Below the pieces are notes generated by a model. That model searched no databases and was not told the DNA's origin. It saw only the letters and a program-made list of their open reading frames with translations. Shown here piece by piece: positions 1 through 5,851 of a stretch of DNA of 5,869 bases. The translations under genes and the position numbers were made by a program. The stretch's first letter is position 1, and every line of letters begins with the position of its first letter. The stretch comes from DATADF01 sp046263155. Lineage in GTDB: Bacteria; Actinomycetota; CADDZG01; WHSQ01. The stretch is from positions 1 through 5,869 of the forward strand of contig JBHELF010000047.1 in NCBI GenBank assembly GCA_046263155.1. The letters are read 5' to 3'.

Positions 1-630
1 AGCACCATCCGGGGACCACACCGGCATCATTTCGAAGCCCGGTCCTGACGTTAGCGGCCTAACGTCGCTCCCGTCGGCGTTCATGATGAAGAGGTCGCCT
101 TCAAAGAAATCGAAAAGTGGCCTGGTCACCACCTCTGGGGCCGCGCGGTCGCTTCGGAAGACGATCTTGCTGCCATCGGGCGACCAGGAAGGCTCCCAAT
201 CGCGGTACTGCGGCGTCTGTGTCAGATTTACGGGCGAGCCACCGTCTGCATCAACGACATAGATGTCGTACTCAAATAGGGAATTCGCGTCTGCTCGTGC
301 GAAGGCAAGCTTGCGCCCGTCCGGGGACCACGTTGGGAACCCGTCGACGAAGTCGCCCTGAGTGACTTGCTGAACACCCGATCCACCCGGGGCAATCGTG
401 AAGATGTCGTAATCGCGAACTTGCCCGTACCCCGGAAACGTGCCTACTGGATCCACGTAAACACCCGCCGAGAATGCGATCCGGCCGCTGCGCCCTGGAA
501 ACGCAGCCTCCGCCACGCCGGAATCGCCTAGCGGGAGGAGAGCAAAAGCAATGCAAACAGCCCCGACGAGAACGCCTTTCGATCTACAGGAGGGGCGAAT
601 CGCGCCTCTGATTGCAATGGCGAAAGTCAT
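1..630 (-). CDS. Exported TolB/PD40 beta-propeller protein, 3'-truncated by the window edge (array member 6 in transcription order)
   Basis: The frame is open from the ATG at 630-628 to base 1 (210 codons, no stop). By comparison with its neighbours (334-357 aa), roughly 130 residues lie outside the window. Residues 1-42 form a signal peptide: a basic segment near 8-18, a hydrophobic core at about 20-34, and V-A-E-A before AFPGRSG (43-49). Blade 1 ends in RDYDIF (72-77). WSPDG motifs open the next blades at 101-105, 149-153 and 205-209, the last right at the edge. DIYVV (122-126), DLFIM (179-183) and DADG/NADG turns are typical PD40 strands. The ATG overlaps the upstream stop by 4 bases. The body is closest to the gene at 2671-3702 (shared YVDP, QVRDYDIF and WEPSWSPDGSKI), but the leader is closest to the gene at 627-1661 (RS[KR]GVL at the same residues 16-21, LP.GDS). 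It is probably a secreted binding or scaffold protein; the ligand is unknown. Confidence 0.93.
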   Translation of the reverse strand, partial: MTFAIAIRGAIRPSCRSKGVLVGAVCIAFALLPLGDSGVAEAAFPGRSGRIAFSAGVYVDPVGTFPGYGQVRDYDIFTIAPGGSGVQQVTQGDFVDGFPTWSPDGRKLAFARADANSLFEYDIYVVDADGGSPVNLTQTPQYRDWEPSWSPDGSKIVFRSDRAAPEVVTRPLFDFFEGDLFIMNADGSDVRPLTSGPGFEMMPVWSPDGA

Positions 631-647
631 GGGCGCGGCCCCCAATC
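627..647 (-). promoter_or_regulatory. Coupled stop/start junction with embedded GGGGG ribosome binding site (junction 5)
   Basis: GGGGG (643-639), an 8-nt spacer, then ATG (630-628) overlapping TGA (629-627). These bases also encode the DWGPRP tail of the upstream gene. GGGGG can pair with the CCUCC core of 16S rRNA through one G-U wobble. A GGGC/GCCC stem with a CGC loop lies directly before the ATG. Bases 627-650 are identical to 1658-1681. Confidence 0.7.
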
Positions 648-1661
648 GGGCTCGGCCGGAGTCTCCAGCTGTAGATCTATAACTCGTCGCGGTTTGGACC
701 CATCTGAGCCCAACGTATAAAGCCGGAAGCCCTCACCCACGAGGCGAGAAACGGCGAGCCTGCGCCCATCTGGCGACCAGTCAACTTCCCAGTAGTCAGA
801 CTCACGGGTGAGACGCCGCAACCCGGTTCCGTCGACATTTACAGTCCAGATGTTGCCCGGCTCCTCACCTGACGACGGAATGAGGGCGATCGTGTTTCCA
901 GTAGGGGACCAACTGGGACTGAAAATGCCTGCCCCTCCGAGTTGTTCAGACCTAACGATGCTGTGACGGCGGGATCCGTCGGGAGCGATAAGCGCGAGGC
1001 CGGAGGGATTACCCCCATTAAAATCATAAAAAGAAAACGCGATCCAGGAGCCGTCGGGGGACCACGCGGGCTGATAAGTGTCCTCATCAGATGTGCCTCG
1101 AATGCCGCCCTCGGAAGTGAGTCGGACGAGGCCACCTCCGTCGGCGTTGATTACGCAAACGTCTACGACGAAGATCTGGCCGGGACCGTCGGCACAGTTG
1201 AAAGCGATTTGCGTTCCATCAGGGGACCACGACGGGTGGCGATCCTGGCTACCCGGCGAACGCGTCAAGTTGAACTGATCACTGCCATCAGGATCCATGA
1301 GATAGATGTCGCCGGGGACTGCGCGGCGCGCTGAGCGCGTGAATGCGATCCGACTGCCATCGGGAGACCAGGCTGGTGAGTAGTCGGCATAGGGACCTTC
1401 CGTGAGACGCGTAAGACCCTGTCCGCTGGGTGCAACGGAAAAGAGATCAAAATCGCCGGTGTAGTAGGGATAGGCAGCGTCGCTGACGTCTACCTCGAAC
1501 ACGATGCGCCCGTTGCGTCCGGGAAACGCAGCGTGAGCTCGCCTCGAATCGCCCACCGGCAAGATCCCGACCGACAAGGCGAGGCAGAGGACGGCAGCCA
1601 GCACTCCTCGAGATCGCCGAGAGAGGGGAAAAGCGCCCCCGTTTGCAACTTCGAGATTCAT
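627..1661 (-). CDS. Exported six-bladed TolB/PD40 beta-propeller protein, 344 aa (array member 5)
   Basis: The start is the ATG at 1661-1659, which overlaps the preceding gene's TGA in ATGA. The frame stays open upstream to a GTG at 1811, but that extension lies out of frame inside the neighbouring gene, resembles none of the paralogues and would bury the signal peptide. Residues 1-44 are a leader with SRR at 14-16, a hydrophobic core at 20-36 and R-A-H-A before AFPGRNG (45-51). SRR hints at Tat export, but the hydrophobic residues usual after the twin arginine are missing, so Sec is likelier. Blades open at 98-102, 145-149, 200-204, 251-255 (degenerate, WSPTG) and 295-299; DWGPRP closes at 339-344. 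Blade 5 has NIW and blade 6 LYTL. Mature cysteines are C156 and C169, either side of a short loop. It is the most divergent member in blades 3 and 6. No catalytic motif is seen; a ligand-binding role outside the membrane is inferred. Confidence 0.95.
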   Translation of the reverse strand: MNLEVANGGAFPLSRRSRGVLAAVLCLALSVGILPVGDSRRAHAAFPGRNGRIVFEVDVSDAAYPYYTGDFDLFSVAPSGQGLTRLTEGPYADYSPAWSPDGSRIAFTRSARRAVPGDIYLMDPDGSDQFNLTRSPGSQDRHPSWSPDGTQIAFNCADGPGQIFVVDVCVINADGGGLVRLTSEGGIRGTSDEDTYQPAWSPDGSWIAFSFYDFNGGNPSGLALIAPDGSRRHSIVRSEQLGGAGIFSPSWSPTGNTIALIPSSGEEPGNIWTVNVDGTGLRRLTRESDYWEVDWSPDGRRLAVSRLVGEGFRLYTLGSDGSKPRRVIDLQLETPAEPDWGPRP

Positions 1662-1678
1662 GGGCGCGGCCCCCAATC
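1658..1678 (-). promoter_or_regulatory. Coupled stop/start junction with embedded GGGGG ribosome binding site (junction 4)
   Basis: GGGGG (1674-1670), an 8-nt spacer, and ATG (1661-1659) overlapping TGA (1660-1658). It is identical base for base to the junction at 627 over 24 nt, including the GGGC/GCCC stem. It sets the start of the gene at 1661, not the longer GTG reading at 1811. Confidence 0.7.
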
Positions 1679-2674
1679 GGGAGTCGTATCCGCATACAGT
1701 TCGATATCGGTCAGCTTGACGACACGCGAGCCGTTGCTGGCCATCCGGAAGAGTTTGAATGGACCCTCCCGATTGCTGACGAAAGCGATGTACCTGCCAT
1801 CGGGCGACCACACGGGCGCCGTATTTTCCGCGTTGCTTCGTTCGGTCAGATTCGTTTGCTGAGTGCCCTCAGATGTCGCCACCCAGATGTCGCCGTCGCC
1901 GGTTGAGTACACGATCTTCTGGCCATCGGGCGACCAGGCAACCGAATGCACCGGCCCCGCGCCACGCCCCGGCGAAAGAACCTTTCGACCGCTGCCATCT
2001 GGATGAATGAGCCCGACCCGCTGAAGCTCCGTATCGATAAAGGCGATCCAGCGGCCATCCGGGGACCATGAGGGAGAGATCTCTCCTCCGGGCCCGCTCG
2101 TGAGCTGTACCACGTTGGTGCCGTTGGCCTCCATGACGAAGAGGTCTCCTTGGGGCTCGACGCGAAGAACCCAAGCGATCAGCTCGGGGTTTTCTTGATC
2201 GCTGTTGAACGCGATGTAGCGCCCATCTGGAGACCAAGCCGCACCGAAGTCAACGGTGCCTGGACTTTTCGTGAGGTTCTTCGGAGCGCCGCCCGGGTGC
2301 TTCATGACATAGATGTCGGCTCCCCCCTGCAGAGGGCTTCCCCTGGTGAAGGCGATGCGGCGTCCGTCGGGTGCCCAAGCGGGCTGAACGTCGAAATCCA
2401 GGCTGCCCTGCGTGACTTGCCTGAGCGGGGCTCCATCTGATGGCACCACGAACAGGTCGTAGTCCAGTGGGGGGTCGACCGTTCCGCCGAGGCATGGACA
2501 TTGCCTGACAGCGAACGCGATGAAGCCGTTGCGCCCGGGAAACGCAGCCTCGGCCCTGCGAATCGTCGGCGCAATAGCGGTCAATGCAATGACCAGCCCA
2601 ATTACCAGCGCGACAAAGAGTTCTTTTGAGCGCGAACCAGGTTTATCAGTGCTGAGTCCCAAGAGAAGCCTCAC
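1658..2674 (-). CDS. Exported six-bladed TolB/PD40 beta-propeller protein, 338 aa (array member 4)
   Basis: It starts at GTG (2674-2672), overlapping the previous gene's TGA in GTGA, and stops at TGA 1660-1658. Residues 1-43 are a signal peptide. The n-region (LLLGLSTDKPGSRSKE) is close to that of the next gene upstream; then come a hydrophobic core at about 19-36 and R-A-E-A before AFPGRNG (44-50). Blade openers are WAPDG 100-104 and WSPDG 147-151, 203-207, 247-251 and 289-293; the tail DWGPRP is 333-338. Blade signatures are DYDLF (71-75), DLFVM (177-181), LIHPDGSG, DIWV and KLFRM. The blade 1 loop carries a C-P-C motif (C59, C61), which no paralogue has. The fold is a strong family call. 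The biochemical role is unknown, because PD40 propellers serve both as binding modules and as platforms in TolB-like proteins, and no enzyme domain is attached here. Confidence 0.95.
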   Translation of the reverse strand: MRLLLGLSTDKPGSRSKELFVALVIGLVIALTAIAPTIRRAEAAFPGRNGFIAFAVRQCPCLGGTVDPPLDYDLFVVPSDGAPLRQVTQGSLDFDVQPAWAPDGRRIAFTRGSPLQGGADIYVMKHPGGAPKNLTKSPGTVDFGAAWSPDGRYIAFNSDQENPELIAWVLRVEPQGDLFVMEANGTNVVQLTSGPGGEISPSWSPDGRWIAFIDTELQRVGLIHPDGSGRKVLSPGRGAGPVHSVAWSPDGQKIVYSTGDGDIWVATSEGTQQTNLTERSNAENTAPVWSPDGRYIAFVSNREGPFKLFRMASNGSRVVKLTDIELYADTTPDWGPRP

Positions 2675-2691
2675 ACGCGCGGCCCCCAGTC
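2671..2691 (-). promoter_or_regulatory. Coupled stop/start junction with GTG start (junction 3, variant)
   Basis: GGGGG (2687-2683), an 8-nt spacer ending in GTG instead of the usual purely C/G run, then a GTG start (2674-2672) overlapping TGA (2673-2671). The upstream protein ends in V, not P. The 4-bp GC stem seen at the other junctions is broken here. Confidence 0.65.
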
Positions 2692-3702
2692 AAGCGGGGA
2701 GTCGGATGGCAGCTCCAGATCGACCAGACTCTGAACATGGCTGCCATCGACATTCATCCGGTAGAGCCCATAGCTACCGTCGCGGTTGCTTACAAAGCTG
2801 ATGTATCTGCCATCCGGCGACCAGTTGGGCCACCGGTCAACGGCTGAATCGTTCGTCAGTTTGTTCAGCCGACCTGTTTTGACATTGATGACCCACACAT
2901 CGACATGGCGGGCCCCCCTCCTGAAGAATGCGAGGCTGCTTGAGTCGGGAGACCAATCAGGCGCGGCCGCTCGGTACGTATCCGTGGACAGCACGTGTCT
3001 ATCGGAACCATCGGGACGGATAAGGCTTATCGCGTCGGCTGCTGGATCGTAGAAAGCAATCCAACGTCCATCGGGGGACCAGGTTGCACTGGCTTGGCAC
3101 CCCGGGCCCTCGGTGATCTGAACTACGTCGCTCCCATCCGCGTTCATAACGAAGAGGTCACAGTCGAAAAAATCCCAGGCGACTCTGCCAATGACTTGAG
3201 GCATGGCGCGGTCGCTCTGAAAAAGGATCTTGCTGCCGTCGGGTGACCAACTTGGTTCCCACTCTCGATAGAGCGGCGTTTGGGAGAGATTGATAAGCGA
3301 GCTGCCATAGGCGTCCATAACGAGGATGTCAAACTCGAATTGCGTATCTTGGCCTGCTCGAATGAAAGCGATCTTCCGACCATCCGCTGACCAGGCCGGC
3401 ATTCCATCGATAGCTGATCCCTGCGTCAGCTGCTGCAAGCCTGAGCCATCAGAGGCGATCGAGAAAATGTCGTAATCACGAACTTGCGCATAGCCAGGCG
3501 GTGTCCGGCCACCTGACGGATCCACATATCTGCCAGCTGAGAAAACGATTCGACCGTTGCGGCCAGGAAACGCGGCCTCGGCAGTCGGAGTTGCAGTCGG
3601 GACCAAACTCCAAGCGAGCGCCAGAGCGGCTATCGCCGCGACACCCACTTCTTTGGTGCGAGAAGCAGGTTTATCCGGACTGAGAGCCCAAAGAAGCTTC
3701 AC
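2671..3702 (-). CDS. Exported six-bladed TolB/PD40 beta-propeller protein, 343 aa (array member 3)
   Basis: It starts at GTG (3702-3700), in a GTGA overlap with the upstream stop, and ends at TGA 2673-2671. The leader of residues 1-43 (LLWALSPDKPASRTKE, hydrophobic core about 19-36, T-A-E-A) puts AFPGRNG at 44-50, exactly as in the next gene downstream. Blade openers are WSADG 104-108, WSPDG 152-156 and 208-212, WSPDS 250-254 and WSPDG 294-298. The C-terminus is DWGPRV (338-343), the only one of the five visible tails not ending in proline. The body resembles the truncated gene at 1-630 (AGRYVDP, GYAQVRDYDIF, EWEPSWSPDGSKI, SDRA.P.V), while the leader matches the gene at 1658-2674, so the gene looks mosaic. 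Mature cysteines are C181 (blade 3) and C202 (just before blade 4). It is probably an exported binding or scaffold protein; the partner is unknown. Confidence 0.95.
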   Translation of the reverse strand: MKLLWALSPDKPASRTKEVGVAAIAALALAWSLVPTATPTAEAAFPGRNGRIVFSAGRYVDPSGGRTPPGYAQVRDYDIFSIASDGSGLQQLTQGSAIDGMPAWSADGRKIAFIRAGQDTQFEFDILVMDAYGSSLINLSQTPLYREWEPSWSPDGSKILFQSDRAMPQVIGRVAWDFFDCDLFVMNADGSDVVQITEGPGCQASATWSPDGRWIAFYDPAADAISLIRPDGSDRHVLSTDTYRAAAPDWSPDSSSLAFFRRGARHVDVWVINVKTGRLNKLTNDSAVDRWPNWSPDGRYISFVSNRDGSYGLYRMNVDGSHVQSLVDLELPSDSPLDWGPRV

Positions 3703-3719
3703 GGGCGCGGCCCCCAGTC
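3699..3719 (-). promoter_or_regulatory. Coupled stop/start junction with GTG start (junction 2)
   Basis: GGGGG (3715-3711), an 8-nt spacer and a GTG start (3702-3700) overlapping TGA (3701-3699). The final proline codon is CCG here, so the start becomes GTG while the protein tail GPRP and the GGGC/GCCC stem are kept. Confidence 0.68.
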
Positions 3720-4703
3720 AAGGGTGGCTGTGTTTGCATCGAGCTCGATATCAATGAGCCTGGTGACATCCGTGCCGTCGGCTCGCATTCGGTAAATCCT
3801 GTAGCCGCCGTCGCGATCGCTGACGAAGGCAATGTACTTGCCGTCCGGCGACCAGGCCGGGTAACGATTCTGAGACTGACTAGCAGAGGTCAGATTTCGT
3901 AGGTGACTTCCGTCGCGTCGAACCGTCCATATGTCTGCTTGGTTGAACCACACCAAGGTCTCACCGTCAGGGGACCATTGGGGCGATTCCGCACCCAAGT
4001 CTGTCAATAGTGTGCGACCGCGGCCGTCGGGTCGGATGACTCCCAGATAGCCTGTTCGCCAGTCTTGGAAAGCGATCAGCTGACCGTCAGGGGACCACGC
4101 CGGCGCTAGTTCTCCGTCCGGACCCGAGGTGATTTGCTCGATGTTTGATCCATCCGAATTCATCACAAAGAGATCAAACTCACCGACAGACCGATAAGGA
4201 TTCACCATTCGCGTGAAGACGATCTTCTGTGCGTCGGGAGACCACGCAGGTGAGAACTCGAACAGGTCTGGGGTATCCGTCAGCCTCGTCTCGCCCGTCC
4301 CGTCCGACTTGATCAGGTACATATCGGCCTGGAGGTACGGGGGAAGCTCGCGTTCGAAGACGATGTAGCGCCCGTCGGGGGACCAGTTCGGATGAAGGTC
4401 AACTCCGGGACCCTCGGTTAGACGACGCACCGCCCCCCAAGGGGTGACGCTGAAGAGGTCGTAGTCGAGATATACCGCCGCGCCTGGGGTCCTTGGCGTC
4501 TGGGTGATCGAGAACGCGAGCGAACCATTGTGGCCCGGAAAGCCCGCCTGCGCGCTAGGAATTAACTCATCGCTTGGGAAAAGGCCCAGCGCGATGGTCA
4601 GTAAGGCCGCGGCCATAATGGCGGAGCGCGTTGCTCCTTTTCGGCGCGATCTCCCCGACTCCTCAAGCAGAGCGGGCTCGAACGCGCGTTGGGCCGTCCT
4701 CAT
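3699..4703 (-). CDS. Exported six-bladed TolB/PD40 beta-propeller protein, 334 aa (array member 2)
   Basis: The ATG at 4703-4701 is chosen as the start: it gives the same 4-base overlap as the other junctions and sits 8 nt after GGGGG. A longer reading from TTG at 4718 would only add five residues from the upstream gene's tail region. The leader of residues 1-53 is longer than in most paralogues, with a basic S-R-R-K (19-22), a hydrophobic core at about 29-42 and S-A-Q-A before GFPGHNG (54-60). Blade openers are WSPDG 107-111, WSPDA 154-158, and WSPDG 203-207, 243-247 and 284-288; the tail DWGPRP is 329-334. Signatures are DYDLF in blade 1, DLFVM in blade 3, VIRPDG in blade 4, DIW in blade 5 and IYRM with VSDRDGG in blade 6. 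It has no cysteine at all. No active-site motif is visible, so the role beyond an exported propeller is unknown. Confidence 0.95.
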   Translation of the reverse strand: MRTAQRAFEPALLEESGRSRRKGATRSAIMAAALLTIALGLFPSDELIPSAQAGFPGHNGSLAFSITQTPRTPGAAVYLDYDLFSVTPWGAVRRLTEGPGVDLHPNWSPDGRYIVFERELPPYLQADMYLIKSDGTGETRLTDTPDLFEFSPAWSPDAQKIVFTRMVNPYRSVGEFDLFVMNSDGSNIEQITSGPDGELAPAWSPDGQLIAFQDWRTGYLGVIRPDGRGRTLLTDLGAESPQWSPDGETLVWFNQADIWTVRRDGSHLRNLTSASQSQNRYPAWSPDGKYIAFVSDRDGGYRIYRMRADGTDVTRLIDIELDANTATLDWGPRP

Positions 4704-4720
4704 GGGCGCGGCCCCCAATC
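4700..4720 (-). promoter_or_regulatory. Coupled stop/start junction with embedded GGGGG ribosome binding site (junction 1)
   Basis: GGGGG (4716-4712), an 8-nt spacer, and ATG (4703-4701) overlapping TGA (4702-4700). These 21 bases are identical to those at 627 and 1658. The site supports the ATG at 4703 over the TTG at 4718 as start of the next gene. Confidence 0.7.
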
Positions 4721-5773
4721 CGGCCTCGTGTATATCTCCCCCGCCAAATCAATGTCGAGGAGCGTTTGGACGTCGCTTCCATCGATGTCCATCTTGTAGA
4801 GACGCCAAGCCCCGGAGCGATCGCTGATGAAAGCAATGTGCTTACCGTCGGGTGACCACACGGGGTTTTGCTCCCCGACGAAACTGTCGCTCGTTAGGTT
4901 CTTGAGGCCGCTGCCATCCGGTCGCACGACCCAAATGTCGTAGTCGCCGTCGAGGGTCGCAAAGACGATGTGATCTCCGTCCGGCGACCAGCGAGCGCTG
5001 AACGGCGCCACATCGCCGAACTTCCCCGGACTAGTGAGATATCGCGAACGCGATCCATCCGTACGGATAAGTTTGATTGCCCTCGACGGGGCATCGGTGT
5101 AAGCGATCCACGAGCCATCGGGCGAATACGCCGGCATGTGCTGAGATCCGGGCTCCTGAAGCAGCGGCTCCCGATTGGATCCGTCGGCATCCATGATGTA
5201 GAGGTCTTCCTGGTTCGGACCGAAGACGACTCTGCCGGCGGACTGAGGTATCGGAAAGTAAGTCGGACTGTTCGCGTAACTGGTGAAGACGATCTTGTTG
5301 CCGTCCGGCGACCAAGCCGGTGAGTTGTCGATGTCTTGAGGCGAGTTCGTCAGATTTGCAAACCCACTCCCGTCTGCATTGATGACACATATGTCGGCGA
5401 CGACCCCGCCGGGGAACTGCCGAGCGAACACGATCCTGCGACCGTCTGGTGACCACGCCGGACTGAAATCCACATCGATCCCCGTCGTGAGCCGCTGCAG
5501 CGAGTCGCCGTCGGGGCCCACCGTGAATAGGTCATAGTCATCGACCAGCGGCGACGCCGCGCCACCGTTAGTCGCCTGATCGGTGCGGATATCGAAAACC
5601 AATCGACCGTTGCGAAGCGGAGGCGCGGCCCCGGCGGCGTCTGCCGGGAATACGAGCGCTGCGAAGCAGGCGCTGAGCGCCAAGGATCGGATCGATAGCT
5701 TTTCGAATCCAAAACCGGCCGCGTGCGCACGGCGGCGCAAACGCCCATTAATGAATTGGGTCCCCTCAAACAC
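4700..5773 (-). CDS. Exported six-bladed TolB/PD40 beta-propeller protein, 357 aa, first gene of the operon
   Basis: It starts at GTG (5773-5771): an in-frame TGA lies just upstream (5782-5780) and GAGAGGA ends 10 nt before it. The stop is TGA at 4702-4700. This is the longest and most diverged leader: a basic RLRRR at 11-15, a hydrophobic core at about 29-43, and two AxA options (A44-A46 or A47-A49) before APPLRNG, which replaces AFPGRNG. Blade openers are WSPDG 107-111 and 154-158, YSPDG 216-220, and WSPDG 262-266 and 306-310; the tail DWGPRP is 352-357. Blade 3 carries the longest loop of the family (about 165-190, between IVFTS and DLYIM). Signatures are DYDLF (79-83), LIRTDG, DIWVV and LYKM. 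There is one mature cysteine, C129. It is the only gene with its own upstream non-coding region, so it heads the transcript. A secreted binding or scaffold role is inferred; the ligand is unknown. Confidence 0.94.
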   Translation of the reverse strand: MFEGTQFINGRLRRRAHAAGFGFEKLSIRSLALSACFAALVFPADAAGAAPPLRNGRLVFDIRTDQATNGGAASPLVDDYDLFTVGPDGDSLQRLTTGIDVDFSPAWSPDGRRIVFARQFPGGVVADICVINADGSGFANLTNSPQDIDNSPAWSPDGNKIVFTSYANSPTYFPIPQSAGRVVFGPNQEDLYIMDADGSNREPLLQEPGSQHMPAYSPDGSWIAYTDAPSRAIKLIRTDGSRSRYLTSPGKFGDVAPFSARWSPDGDHIVFATLDGDYDIWVVRPDGSGLKNLTSDSFVGEQNPVWSPDGKHIAFISDRSGAWRLYKMDIDGSDVQTLLDIDLAGEIYTRPDWGPRP

Positions 5774-5784
5774 TGATGATCAGT
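5772..5784. repeat. Small inverted repeat overlapping the GTG start of the first gene
   Basis: ACTGA and TCAGT flank a 3-nt centre. In the mRNA this 5-bp stem would include the first two bases of the GTG start codon and touch the edge of the GAGAGGA site. It is short and AT-containing, so it would be weak; it could slightly reduce initiation or be chance. Confidence 0.25.
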
Positions 5785-5790
5785 CCTCTC
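5784..5790 (-). promoter_or_regulatory. Ribosome binding site of the first gene (GAGAGGA)
   Basis: GAGAGGA on the minus strand ends 10 nt before the GTG at 5773. It is the only good Shine-Dalgarno-like run in the leader, and with the in-frame TGA just downstream of it, it decides in favour of the GTG start. It differs from the GGGGG sites used at the internal junctions. Confidence 0.6.
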
Positions 5791-5814
5791 AAACCGCCCT
5801 TCACTGAATTCTGA

Positions 5815-5843
5815 ACTGCAGAGCCCCCTAAAACCAGTGTCAA
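5815..5843 (-). promoter_or_regulatory. Candidate sigma70-type promoter of the propeller operon
   Basis: On the minus strand a perfect TTGACA (5843-5838) is followed by a 17-nt spacer and TGCAGT (5820-5815), which matches the -10 consensus at three of six positions. Transcription would begin near 5808, giving a leader of about 35 nt before the GTG. The -35 and spacer are ideal and the -10 is weak, so an activator or another sigma factor is possible. It lies in the only intergenic gap of the window. Confidence 0.45.
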
Positions 5844-5851
5844 ATAAGTGA

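Larger units (their letters stand above)
1..5773 (-). repeat. Tandem array of six paralogous propeller genes, unit about 1.0-1.07 kb
   Basis: Start-to-start distances, right to left, are 1070, 1001, 1028, 1013 and 1031 bases. Each unit holds one complete gene with leader, six blades and the DWGPR[PV] tail, joined by a 4-base overlap. The nucleotide sequence has diverged well beyond recent duplication, except for islands at the junctions and around the codons for AFPGRNG. The array runs off the left edge, so the total copy number is unknown. Confidence 0.9.

Noticed and set aside
272..556. 94-aa minus-strand frame within 1-630
   Set aside because: It is out of frame with the truncated propeller gene, which carries the signal peptide and blade motifs.
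1018..1038. Short A+T-rich patch inside the 627-1661 gene, considered as an internal promoter
   Set aside because: It encodes an aromatic stretch (FSFYDFN) in an intact blade, and no -35/-10 pair at proper spacing was seen.
942..1334. 130-aa plus-strand open frame, and similar plus-strand frames along the window
   Set aside because: These are antisense shadows of the propeller genes. They recur because the repeated WSPDG codons give similar open complements. None has independent motifs or a convincing ribosome binding site.
1662..1811. Extension of the 344-aa gene upstream to a GTG at 1811 (394 aa reading)
   Set aside because: The extra 50 residues lie out of frame within the neighbouring propeller gene, match no paralogue and would place the signal peptide internally. 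The ATG at 1661 has the conserved 4-base overlap and GGGGG site.
4704..4718. Start of the 334-aa gene at TTG 4718
   Set aside because: This would add only five residues read from the upstream gene's tail codons. The ATG at 4703 matches the other four junctions.
14..5455. Regularly spaced short repeats (the minus-strand WSPDG codons), which might suggest a CRISPR or other DNA repeat array
   Set aside because: They are in-frame codons of propeller blades spaced at about 120-190 bases, vary at synonymous positions and sit inside genes. No repeat-spacer structure exists.
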